Below are positions 1 through 5,222 of a DNA stretch of 5,504 nt, in pieces. The notes below the pieces were generated by a model, which worked only from the letters and a program-made list of their open reading frames with translations, was not told the origin of the DNA and searched no databases. The stretch is from Candidatus Latescibacterota bacterium (lineage in GTDB: Bacteria > Latescibacterota > Latescibacteria > Latescibacterales > Latescibacteraceae). A program made the translations under genes and the position numbers. Positions within the stretch are counted from its first letter, which is position 1. Each line of letters opens with the position of its first letter. The DNA lies in NCBI GenBank assembly GCA_018656855.1, contig JABHYP010000300.1, forward strand, positions 1 to 5,504, read 5' to 3'.

Positions 1-1073
1 AGTCCCGAGGGGCCTCTCTCGGCTTTCGAGCAGCAATAGTACCAGCCATCCATCGCCGGATGGTCTGTGTAACCGCGCAGGCAGTTTACATTACCATTGA
101 AAGGATTCGGAGGCGGCGATACATCATATTTTTCAAACCTGTTCAGGGCGGGATCAAAACTCATAAAGTTGTTCTTGCCGTCTCCATCCTCGGTCGTCCA
201 GAACTTGCCTGTAGCTTCGTCGCAGAGCATAGCGCGCCGCCACCATATCCAGCCGTTGGGTGGATACCCTGCATAGGAGACCTTCTTGTTAATACAATCC
301 CATGCAAGGCAGGTGTATTTCCAGCCTGTGCCAAACATAATGCCGCGCCTGGTATCGATATTAAAACAGGGAAGCGCATTACCGACAAGCGGAATTCCCC
401 AGTTCTTTGTTTCGTGAGTATAAATATTGTAGCTTATAAGCCAGCTTCCCCGGTAGCCATTGGCAAACCAGGAAGAGTCGGGTTCGACACCGTAATGTGT
501 CGCCGCCCATAGATTACCGTCAGATGTAATTCCCATGTGGCCGTGGATTTTGCCATCCGTCAGTGTCTTAGGTGTCCAGCCGACAACTTCGCCGAAATCA
601 ACTACCTTGTGGACAACATTTCGAGCAGGACTGTATTCATAAATGTTAATATTACACCCGATACCGCGGTGATCACTTACTGAGAAATAAAAGCGGTTAT
701 CTTCACTGCGTGTGACTCTTGCCCAGTTCGCCCATGCTAACATATAAGCGCCTTCTTCATTATCAATATCCGTAAAATATTCCGGCTTCATATCGGGAAT
801 GATTCTCATTTTCACTGTAGGAGATATTTTTGCTATGGTGAACTCACCGACAGCGGGTATTTCCACCGGTTCGATGAGGAAATCATCTGATTTATCAACA
901 ACAAAATCGTTTTTTTCACGAAGGCTGAGCTTATCAAATTTTTTATTCAGCTTCATCCTTTTCAGCTCTTTTTCACGGATGGTTTCCTCACAAAAAGCTG
1001 TAGTCGTATAAAATAAGGCTGCAAATATTATAGTTAGCCGATAGCAGGTTTTCGCTGAAAACTTCTTTTTCAA
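1..1073 (-). CDS. Secreted protein, probable beta-propeller fold (partial, C-terminus off the left edge)
   Basis: A minus-strand frame stays open from a TTG at 1073 to the left edge (357 codons seen, no stop). In-frame stops lie shortly upstream, and TTG is the first usable start after them. AGGGGA sits 6 nt before it, and starting here gives a classic signal peptide: a KKK N-region, a hydrophobic stretch at residues 13-27 and a likely cleavage near Ala26-Cys28. The next in-frame ATG (residue 40) would lose this signal. A charged Lys/Glu-rich linker (about 30-60) follows. The rest (about 75-357) is rich in Trp, Tyr, Gly and Asp, with repeating beta-strand-like pieces such as ITSDGNLWAATHYG (residues 182-195), FNIDTRRGIMFGTG (237-250) and LCDEATGKFWTTEDG (283-297). 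These are typical of propeller blades of the SMP-30/YVTN/PQQ kind. The HGH at 177-179 before the blade motif recalls KIH-type motifs of planctomycete propeller proteins; this is from memory. It is probably periplasmic or extracellular. Substrate and reaction are unknown. Existence of the gene is near certain; the fold is inferred. Confidence 0.85.
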   Translation of the reverse strand, partial: MKKKFSAKTCYRLTIIFAALFYTTTAFCEETIREKELKRMKLNKKFDKLSLREKNDFVVDKSDDFLIEPVEIPAVGEFTIAKISPTVKMRIIPDMKPEYFTDIDNEEGAYMLAWANWARVTRSEDNRFYFSVSDHRGIGCNINIYEYSPARNVVHKVVDFGEVVGWTPKTLTDGKIHGHMGITSDGNLWAATHYGVEPDSSWFANGYRGSWLISYNIYTHETKNWGIPLVGNALPCFNIDTRRGIMFGTGWKYTCLAWDCINKKVSYAGYPPNGWIWWRRAMLCDEATGKFWTTEDGDGKNNFMSFDPALNRFEKYDVSPPPNPFNGNVNCLRGYTDHPAMDGWYYCCSKAERGPSG

Positions 1074-1079
1074 AAGATT

Positions 1080-1085
1080 TCCCCT
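1080..1085 (-). promoter_or_regulatory. Ribosome binding site deciding the TTG start
   Basis: Reading the minus strand, AGGGGA lies 6 nt before TTG 1073. With the upstream in-frame stops and the signal peptide created by this start, it supports initiation at the non-ATG codon. Confidence 0.65.
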
Positions 1086-1232
1086 TTTTTTATATTTATT
1101 GCTGAAAGATATTTATAATCACAAATTTTCACATGAAGAATTATAGTATTTCGAATATATACAAATTCTACGTTCATTATGCAAAAAATTTTTAAGCTGC
1201 CTGTGAAAGTGATATTTTAATGATATAAACTA

Positions 1233-1261
1233 TTGATAATGATATTTTTACATATTATATT
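1233..1261 (+). promoter_or_regulatory. Candidate sigma70 promoter for the GNAT gene
   Basis: TTGATA (1233-1238), a 17-bp spacer and TATATT (1256-1261) each match the sigma70 consensus at five of six positions. Transcription would start near 1268 and give a leader of about 60 nt before the ATG at 1329. The 1074-1328 spacer is very AT-rich, so chance matches are easy, but the exact spacing and location favour a real site. For the divergent minus-strand gene I saw no equally good promoter. A weak TTGCAT-N17-TATATA occurs on the minus strand around 1155-1183. Confidence 0.5.
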
Positions 1262-1317
1262 GAGAAATGAGAGTGAACAAACAGGCTAATAAAAACTTCA
1301 AATATCTTTAATCATAC

Positions 1318-1323
1318 AGGAGG
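1318..1323 (+). promoter_or_regulatory. Ribosome binding site of the GNAT gene
   Basis: A perfect AGGAGG stands 5 nt before ATG 1329. It fixes that start and shows that the host uses canonical Shine-Dalgarno initiation. Confidence 0.8.
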
Positions 1324-1328
1324 TTTCA

Positions 1329-2312
1329 ATGCCGTCCTGGCGAATTGTACATGTAACCAATTCATCTTCAGAGGATATGAAAAAGCAGGTTCAGCGTTTC
1401 TGGGAAGGAGATTATGTGTGGATGACACAGTCCCGCCTTGAAAAATCATGGGGAGGCGAGGCATACGGGCTTGCTGCGGCATTTGTCGATGACCTGTGCG
1501 TGGGCACAACGTCATACACGATATCCGCTCGCGGACAGGGCATACTTTCGCAGGTTTATACTGATGAGCGATACAGAGGCCGTGGAATCGCAAGAGACAC
1601 CATCGAGGAGACTCTTGATACTTTTAAGGAGAACGGCGCACGGGCGGTGTACCTCGCCGCATGGGCGGAACGGATAAGGGATATTTACCGCAGGAGAGGA
1701 TTTAAACTGGAAGGTACTATGGGCGAGCGCGGTGCGTTCAAGCTGACTCTCACCGAATCCGGAGAGGATGAAAACCTTTTCAGAGTTGGTCAGCAAACGC
1801 TGATTCGTCCTATGGCAAAAGGCGATCAGGCGGATATAACCTCTCTCTTCGTTACAAAACATCCGTGCGTTGTTAAACATTACGATCTCGGATGTTTCCT
1901 CGGTTCATATTTCGAGGGTGAATTCTACATTCTTCAAAACCAGACGGTTGCAGGCATCGTACCTGAAGAAAAAAAGGAAAAGAAGGGATTCCGTGCTCTT
2001 GTGCTTGACGGCGAGGAGACTATTCTCGGCCTTGGCACAGTAATTCCATCATCACGCCGTCACGAAGGTCACACGGGGATACTGGATTTCATCGTCCATC
2101 CAAACTACTCCGGCCATGCGGATGAAATGCTTAAAACACTCGAGGAAGGCTGCGAACTTGAACACCTTACAGTTTATATAGAGAAGAACGAAGAAGATAA
2201 ACGCCGGCTTCTTGAACATGCCGGGTATAAGAAGCTCGCCTTTCTAGAAAAACAGCTCCAGATAGGTAATGAGGCACTCGACCTTGTGATGTACAGGAAA
2301 AATTTTAAATGA
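1329..2312 (+). CDS. Tandem-domain GNAT family N-acetyltransferase
   Basis: This 327-residue protein probably transfers an acetyl group from acetyl-CoA to an amine in the cytoplasm. The substrate cannot be told. The N-terminal GNAT domain (about 5-145) has a clear motif A: a beta strand, then YTDERYRGRGIARDTIEE (77-94), whose RGRGIA (83-88) is the R/Q-x-x-G-x-G/A pyrophosphate loop. Motif B is at YLAAWAERIRDIYRRRGFK (108-126), with the usual Tyr near its end (Tyr120). A second GNAT-like domain begins at about residue 158 (LIRPMAKGDQADITSLF is a typical first strand and helix). It has a motif-A-like ILDFIVHPNYSGHADEML (251-268) and an AGYKK motif-B end (298-302). Its CoA loop reads YSGHAD, without the Arg and second Gly, so this half may not bind acetyl-CoA well. 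One active and one degenerate GNAT half is a known arrangement in this superfamily (for example mycothiol synthase). No signal peptide or membrane segment is present. The start is fixed by AGGAGG. It is divergent from the secreted-protein gene and not close to the next gene (139 bp), so it is probably monocistronic. Confidence 0.92.
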   Translation: MPSWRIVHVTNSSSEDMKKQVQRFWEGDYVWMTQSRLEKSWGGEAYGLAAAFVDDLCVGTTSYTISARGQGILSQVYTDERYRGRGIARDTIEETLDTFKENGARAVYLAAWAERIRDIYRRRGFKLEGTMGERGAFKLTLTESGEDENLFRVGQQTLIRPMAKGDQADITSLFVTKHPCVVKHYDLGCFLGSYFEGEFYILQNQTVAGIVPEEKKEKKGFRALVLDGEETILGLGTVIPSSRRHEGHTGILDFIVHPNYSGHADEMLKTLEEGCELEHLTVYIEKNEEDKRRLLEHAGYKKLAFLEKQLQIGNEALDLVMYRKNFK

Positions 2313-2370
2313 CAATAAAATGAAATTTATCTGATCTTAATTATTCATATATTTTACAGCAGAAACCGCT

Positions 2371-2399
2371 TAGATAAGAATTAATAACGGAGTTATACT
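2371..2399 (+). promoter_or_regulatory. Weak candidate promoter for the methyltransferase gene
   Basis: TAGATA (2371-2376), 17 bp and TATACT (2394-2399) match the sigma70 boxes at four and five of six positions. Transcription would start near 2406. A second possible -10, TATACA at 2429-2434, has only TTATTA as a -35 and would give a leader of about 10 nt. The region is AT-rich, so either may be chance. Confidence 0.25.
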
Positions 2400-2451
2400 G
2401 CTATTTTATTATAAAATCAATAGCTTTGTATACAATTAAGACTTAGCCTAT

Positions 2452-3303
2452 ATGCCTGAAACTATTTCAAATTCGATTAACAGCCATCGCTATCCTGAAC
2501 TTTATTACCGATTCCCGTTCCTGCTGCGCTTACATCACTTTTTAGTAGCCGCAACAACGCTGCGCGTTTGGTATGTAAGGCGGATAATAGGCAAACTATT
2601 AAAAATCCTGCCAGCTCCTTTCAGATTCTTAGACGCCGGCTGTGGAGCGGGTGATATGATAATTCCTTATATGCCTGATTACCGCTCCTCATTTTTTATT
2701 GGTATCGATAAAATTGAAGATAATGTGGCGGTTTGCAATGCTTATACTCACAAACGGGATTTTCTAAACAGCATATTTCTAAAAGCCAACGTTGAAGAAT
2801 ATGTTCCCGATAAGCCGGTGGATATAATAACTTGTATTACAGTGCTGCAATACGTAGAAGATGACATTAAGGCATTGAATAATTTCTATGAAGCCCTTAT
2901 ACCCGGAGGTTATCTTGTTTTGTATGTTCCGGTAAACTATGACAGGGTATTTCACTGGTATAAGTGGCTGACAACGAAGTATTTTCATAGTAACGAGTAT
3001 GATTTCCGACAGGGAATAAAGCGGCACTATACCTTCGATGATGTTATAAAAAGATTAACGTCTGCCGGATTTATCATTACCTCCTCTTCATACACTTATG
3101 GAACAATGGGAAAAATAGCCTATGAGCTTTATTCAATGGGGCTTTTGATTATGCAAAAGTTACCCTGGATACCGGCGCTGTTCTTTGCTGTTTTGTTTAT
3201 TTGTGGGGCATATCCTTTTATTTTACTTTTTATGCTGTTTGATTTTTTTCACAAGAAAAGTCACGGAAACGGCCTGCTTGTAGTTGCGCGCAAGCCGAAT
3301 TAA
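2452..3303 (+). CDS. Class I SAM-dependent methyltransferase with C-terminal membrane segment
   Basis: This 283-residue protein has the Rossmann-type methyltransferase signature. Motif I is FLDAGCGAGD (59-68), which binds S-adenosylmethionine. The acidic residue ending strand 2 is Asp86 in FIGIDKIEDNV. The strand-4 region is VDIITCITVLQYVEDD (123-138), and a post-core strand follows at LIPGGYLVLYVPV (149-161). A HYTFDDVIKRLTSAGF block (192-207) is the helix seen before the last strands of many small-molecule or glycan methyltransferases. After the catalytic part, residues about 228-266 are strongly hydrophobic (one or two helices around PALFFAVLFICGAYPFILLF), with KK at 268-269, and a final strand GNGLLVVARKP closes the fold. 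This suggests attachment to the inner membrane and perhaps a lipid, quinone or lipid-linked glycan substrate; that is inference. ATG 2452 is the only start after an in-frame TAA near 2434, yet no Shine-Dalgarno is visible before it. Codon choice (many ATA, TTA, TAT) looks more AT-rich than in the GNAT gene. Acceptor and pathway are unknown. Confidence 0.9.
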   Translation: MPETISNSINSHRYPELYYRFPFLLRLHHFLVAATTLRVWYVRRIIGKLLKILPAPFRFLDAGCGAGDMIIPYMPDYRSSFFIGIDKIEDNVAVCNAYTHKRDFLNSIFLKANVEEYVPDKPVDIITCITVLQYVEDDIKALNNFYEALIPGGYLVLYVPVNYDRVFHWYKWLTTKYFHSNEYDFRQGIKRHYTFDDVIKRLTSAGFIITSSSYTYGTMGKIAYELYSMGLLIMQKLPWIPALFFAVLFICGAYPFILLFMLFDFFHKKSHGNGLLVVARKPN

Positions 3304-3401
3304 TCAAATAAGCATTATATTACAACGGCAATTAAACAGGATGCACATTTTGTGTGACATTATACAAAAATCTCCATAAGGAATCGCCGGGCGAACAAGG
3401 C

Positions 3402-3463
3402 ATTTCCCGAAATGGAATTTCATACGGTGAAGGGATTGGGTGTGTTTGAAATTCCCGGAAAAT
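3402..3463. repeat. Imperfect long inverted repeat (two-part palindrome)
   Basis: GGAATTTCA (3414-3422) is perfectly complementary to TGAAATTCC (3447-3455). Outside these arms, ATTTCCCG (3402-3409) pairs with CGGAAAAT (3456-3463) at seven of eight positions, with a 4-nt bulge AAAT on the left. The whole could fold into a stem of 16-17 pairs around a 24-nt loop. There is no T-run after it, so it is not a typical intrinsic terminator for the methyltransferase gene. It may be the left module of a dispersed intergenic repeat. Confidence 0.6.
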
Positions 3464-3499
3464 GACGATGTGAGAACGGATTACGATTACTCCGGGGTG

Positions 3500-3595
3500 C
3501 CCTTGCACTTCGTGGCGCTCCGCTGCGCTTCGTGTCTTTGGTTCGTTGCACAAAGTGGAGCTTCGCTTACTTTGGGCAGGCAAAGAAATGAACAG
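3500..3595. repeat. GC-rich hairpin-forming intergenic repeat element
   Basis: CTTCGTG occurs twice (3508-3514 and 3528-3534), around a GCGC-tccgct-GCGC hairpin (3515-3528). Then CAAAGT (3551-3556) pairs with ACTTTG (3569-3574) around an inner AGC-ttc-GCT stem (3559-3567). GTTCGTT (3541-3547) is complementary at six of seven positions to AATGAAC (3587-3593). The run of words (TTCGTGTCTTTGGTTCGTT, then GGCAGGCAAAGAAATGAAC) resembles, from memory, a dispersed non-coding repeat seen in many unrelated bacterial genomes. I could not check copy number. It is GC-rich compared with the flanks. Confidence 0.55.
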
Positions 3596-3684
3596 GAAAA
3601 ATGTAATTTGAAATAAATTTTATATATGGAATTGTGTGGAAGCATAATGTCATATATTAAATTGCCGTAATAATAACCTGCGCA

Positions 3685-3712
3685 TACACCCGACTCCGAA
3701 AGCTGGCGTGTA
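3685..3712. repeat. Bulged stem-loop
   Basis: TACAC (3685-3689) pairs with GTGTA (3708-3712). With C3707 bulged out, CCG (3690-3692) pairs with TGG (3704-3706, one G-T pair), and CT (3694-3695) pairs with AG (3701-3702) around a CCGAA loop, with one A-C mismatch. It is not followed by a T-run. Function unknown. Confidence 0.4.
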
Positions 3713-3713
3713 A

Positions 3714-3728
3714 ATTTAAAGTTTAAAT
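3714..3728. repeat. Perfect AT-rich palindrome
   Basis: ATTTAAA (3714-3720), a central G (3721) and TTTAAAT (3722-3728) form a perfect 7-bp inverted repeat directly after the bulged stem-loop. It could be a protein-binding site, but low complexity makes chance possible. Confidence 0.35.
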
Positions 3729-3793
3729 GCTCAACTCAAGTTTTGTTTGTGATTCAAAGCCGGTACTGCCGCATTTTGGGGGACATGAGATAC

Positions 3794-3819
3794 GCTCGGG
3801 CGTTACGGGCGCTATCGGG
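3794..3819. repeat. Triplicated GC-rich short motif
   Basis: Three units of about 9 nt follow each other: GCTCGGGC, GTTACGGGC and GCTATCGGG. They share the CGGGC/CGGG core (3797, 3806, 3816). The island is sharply GC-richer than its surroundings and ends about ten bases before the promoter of the CoiA-like gene. It may be part of a dispersed repeat. Confidence 0.4.
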
Positions 3820-3829
3820 AAAACTATAT

Positions 3830-3860
3830 TTGACTTTGCATGATTGAAAATGTATATAAT
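3830..3860 (+). promoter_or_regulatory. Strong candidate sigma70 promoter of the CoiA-like gene
   Basis: TTGACT (3830-3835, five of six to consensus) precedes a perfect TATAAT (3855-3860) at 19 bp, or the overlapping TATATA (3853-3858) at the ideal 17 bp. Transcription would start near 3866 and leave a leader of about 95 nt. This is the best promoter match in the window, and it shows that the downstream gene is its own transcription unit. Confidence 0.6.
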
Positions 3861-3878
3861 ACATATAGTTAAGTTAAC
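3850..3878. promoter_or_regulatory. Two short palindromes over the -10 box and start site (possible operator)
   Basis: ATGTAT-ata-ATACAT (3850-3864) covers the -10 box. GTTAA-g-TTAAC (3868-3878) lies just after the expected transcription start. A repressor bound here would block RNA polymerase. No regulator gene is in the window, and the DNA is AT-rich, so this is only a candidate. Confidence 0.35.
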
Positions 3879-3898
3879 ATTCATTTCAGTCAGTGTGA

Positions 3899-3931
3899 TA
3901 ACTTAATTATTCGGACGGTAATTATAGGTTA
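3899..3931. repeat. Leader stem-loop before the CoiA-like gene
   Basis: TAAC (3899-3902) pairs with GTTA (3928-3931), and TAATTA (3904-3909) pairs with TAATTA (3919-3924) around a 9-nt loop, with a small asymmetric bulge. It lies inside the predicted 5' leader and could affect translation. It is AU-rich and only moderately stable. Confidence 0.3.
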
Positions 3932-3940
3932 GGCGCAGCC

Positions 3941-3973
3941 ATGAAAAGCGGTAAGGGTTATGGCAGAGCTTAA
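3941..3973 (+). other. Possible 10-codon leader ORF overlapping the CoiA-like start
   Basis: ATG at 3941 opens a short frame (MKSGKGYGRA, stop TAA at 3971-3973) that overlaps the first codons of the CoiA-like gene in another frame. A weak AGG lies 7 nt before it. Because the CoiA-like start has a poorly placed Shine-Dalgarno, translation could be coupled through this frame. There is no independent evidence that it is translated. Confidence 0.2.
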
Positions 3974-4946
3974 AATCTCAGTTGCGTATGATAAAGAGCG
4001 GAACATCGTACGCCCCGAAAATGCAGTAACGGGTGTAAACTATCATTGTCCCGCCTGTGGAGAACTTTTGATTTTCAGGCGAGGACAGATCAAGGTTCCG
4101 CATTTTGCACATAAGCAGACAGAAGCATGCAACCAAGAGACAATTGTTCATCAATCAGCCAAGTTGCTTATACAAAAGGCTATCGAAGATTGGAAAGTGG
4201 GAAAATCTGAACCACCAGTTCTTGAACGAAAATGTCGTGTCTGCGATCGCAATGTGGAACAGAACCTGCCGGAGAAAGTAGATTACGCGTCTTTAGAACA
4301 CAGACTGCCAGAAGGCTTTATTGTGGATATTGGCCTGATTGCTCATGGTAATGTTGAGGCAGCTATCGAAGTAAGAGTAACTCATGAGGTTGACGAGGCA
4401 AAGGCGCAACAAATCTCGATTCCATTTATTGAGGTAGATGGAAATGAGATTTTGGAAAATCCCTCAAGGTGGAAACCAACTATTGACTTCTTTAAACCTT
4501 TAACATGTACAAAATGCAGGCTCGATTTTCAGAATTTTAGGAAGAAGACCCTCAGAATTGCAAAACAGACTGGAGTCGATCTACCAACATCCTTTTATCG
4601 GTATGCTTCGATACTCTGTTGGCAGTGCAATAAGGAAATACTGGTATTTACTTGGCCAAATCATAAAATGTACTCTCAGGAATTGCCAATTGGTCAACCT
4701 CCTCCCAAAACACTTTGCTTTAGATTTTCAAAGGCGGTGGGTCGCAAATATTGTATGAACACTTGTATATTTTGCAATGCGATTCAGGGTGATAGGTTTT
4801 TGCACATTGAGCCTGAAGGTCCGTTTTTGGGCTTGTGCTATGACGAGGATACATGTGGCAAGGATTCACTTGAAAGTTTTCAGGAGGATTTGATTAAACT
4901 TGCTTCATATGCTGATTACATAGGTGATTTAGAGCGAGAGGATTAA
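3960..4946 (+). CDS. CoiA-like protein: zinc-finger, PD-(D/E)XK nuclease-like
   Basis: This 328-residue protein resembles the CoiA/competence-protein-like family. CoiA is linked to DNA recombination during natural transformation, and homologues elsewhere occur in mobile or accessory DNA. The N-terminus has the family hallmark: YHCPACGELLIFRRG (28-42), then HFAHK (48-52), Cys57 and His64, so C30-x2-C33 with H48/H51 is a likely zinc site. A second pair is at C92/C95. The core at about 115-165 fits a restriction-endonuclease fold: IVDIGLIAHGNVEAAIEVRVTHEVDEAKA, with Asp123 and Glu137-x-Arg139 in the D-(E-x-K) positions. The usual Lys is replaced by Arg, followed by the common VTHEVDEAKA block and a strand FIEVDGNEIL. 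More zinc pairs follow: C183/C186, C220/C223 (ILCWQCNKEILVF) and C269/C272 with nearby C265, followed by the family block AIQGDRFLHIEPEGPFL (274-290). It is cytoplasmic, with no signal or membrane segment. ATG 3960 is the only start after an in-frame TGA at 3942, and AAGGG lies unusually close (2 nt). It stands alone, without competence, transposition or restriction genes nearby. Real nuclease activity is unproven. Confidence 0.85.
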   Translation: MAELKISVAYDKERNIVRPENAVTGVNYHCPACGELLIFRRGQIKVPHFAHKQTEACNQETIVHQSAKLLIQKAIEDWKVGKSEPPVLERKCRVCDRNVEQNLPEKVDYASLEHRLPEGFIVDIGLIAHGNVEAAIEVRVTHEVDEAKAQQISIPFIEVDGNEILENPSRWKPTIDFFKPLTCTKCRLDFQNFRKKTLRIAKQTGVDLPTSFYRYASILCWQCNKEILVFTWPNHKMYSQELPIGQPPPKTLCFRFSKAVGRKYCMNTCIFCNAIQGDRFLHIEPEGPFLGLCYDEDTCGKDSLESFQEDLIKLASYADYIGDLERED

Positions 4947-4964
4947 GCTTAATAAGACGCTCCA

Positions 4965-5028
4965 GCAGACAGCTAATAACCACCGCTGAGTTTACAATCG
5001 TTATGCATACTGCTGGATTAACTATTCA
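4965..5028. repeat. Inverted repeat downstream of the CoiA-like gene
   Basis: TCCAGCAG near the left end and CTGCTGGA at the right end are perfect 8-bp complements about 48 nt apart, starting some 18 bp after the stop codon. There is no T-run, so it is not a standard terminator. The core site motifs of an integron attC (an RYYYAAC-like left and a GTTRRRY-like right end) are only partly matched. Confidence 0.35.
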
Positions 5029-5069
5029 ATATAAGTTGCCTATCTTTATAAATGGATAAACTTAATTCA

Positions 5070-5093
5070 CATTTGATCACGTGCATTCAAATG
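5070..5093. repeat. Inverted repeat with CACGTG in the loop
   Basis: CATTTGA (5070-5076) and TCAAATG (5087-5093) are perfect 7-bp complements around a 10-nt centre that holds the palindrome CACGTG (5078-5083). It lies about 130 bp before the lipoprotein start and could be an operator or a chance AT-rich palindrome. Confidence 0.35.
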
Positions 5094-5106
5094 GTCATTC
5101 CAGAGA

Positions 5107-5133
5107 GTTTCTTTGTTTAACCAAAGGATAAAC
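5107..5133. repeat. Small stem-loop with repeated GGATAAAC
   Basis: CTTTG (5111-5115) pairs with CAAAG (5122-5126), and GTTT (5107-5110) can extend it with AAAC (5130-5133) across a GAT bulge. GGATAAAC occurs both here (5126-5133) and at 5054-5061. No clear -35/-10 pair for the lipoprotein gene was found in the 4947-5222 spacer. Confidence 0.3.
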
Positions 5134-5208
5134 CTGATATTAAAGCAATGTGATTTTGCGAAAGATACTAACTTAACTGACTCAATTCAAAATAACTAAA
5201 AGAATTAT

Positions 5209-5213
5209 GGAGG
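5209..5213 (+). promoter_or_regulatory. Ribosome binding site of the lipoprotein gene
   Basis: GGAGG lies 9 nt before ATG 5223 and supports that start over the out-of-frame ATG at 5206. Confidence 0.7.
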
Positions 5214-5222
5214 CCAACTATT

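Larger units (their letters stand above)
3304..3959. other. Long gene-free spacer with clustered structured repeats
   Basis: No convincing coding sequence lies in this stretch of about 650 bp. An open frame on the minus strand at 3332-3583 is Arg/Pro/Ser-rich without a recognisable domain and follows the repeat structure, so I do not call it a gene. AT-rich DNA alternates with GC-rich islands at about 3465-3590 and 3790-3820. The individual repeats, hairpins and promoter are listed separately. The part at about 3600-3680 shows nothing recognisable. Confidence 0.6.

Noticed and set aside
60..512. Open frame of 150 codons on the plus strand
   Set aside because: It lies opposite the secreted-protein gene, whose minus-strand frame has a signal peptide, ribosome binding site and propeller-like motifs. 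The plus-strand product has no recognisable features.
1201..1260. Repeated TGATA/GATATTTT words as a repeat array
   Set aside because: The words are short, irregularly spaced and lie in very AT-rich DNA. They do not form an array with constant spacing.
3402..3463. Intrinsic terminator for the methyltransferase gene
   Set aside because: The stem is 100 bp past the stop, has a 24-nt loop and is not followed by a T-run.
3332..3583. Minus-strand open frame of 83 codons
   Set aside because: It follows the palindrome and the GC-rich repeat, is rich in Arg, Pro and Ser, and shows no domain. It is more likely a by-product of repeat sequence.
4558..4758. Open frame of 66 codons inside the CoiA-like gene
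   Set aside because: It is another reading frame of a gene with strong family motifs and has no ribosome binding site of its own.
3899..4990. CoiA-like gene as an integron gene cassette (GTTAGGC at 3928-3934 with a stem-loop; inverted repeat after the stop)
   Set aside because: GTTAGGC fits the GTTRRRY core and the stem is suggestive, but the left partner matches RYYYAAC poorly. The 3' inverted repeat lacks proper core sites, no integrase is present, and a 7-nt match of this looseness is expected by chance.
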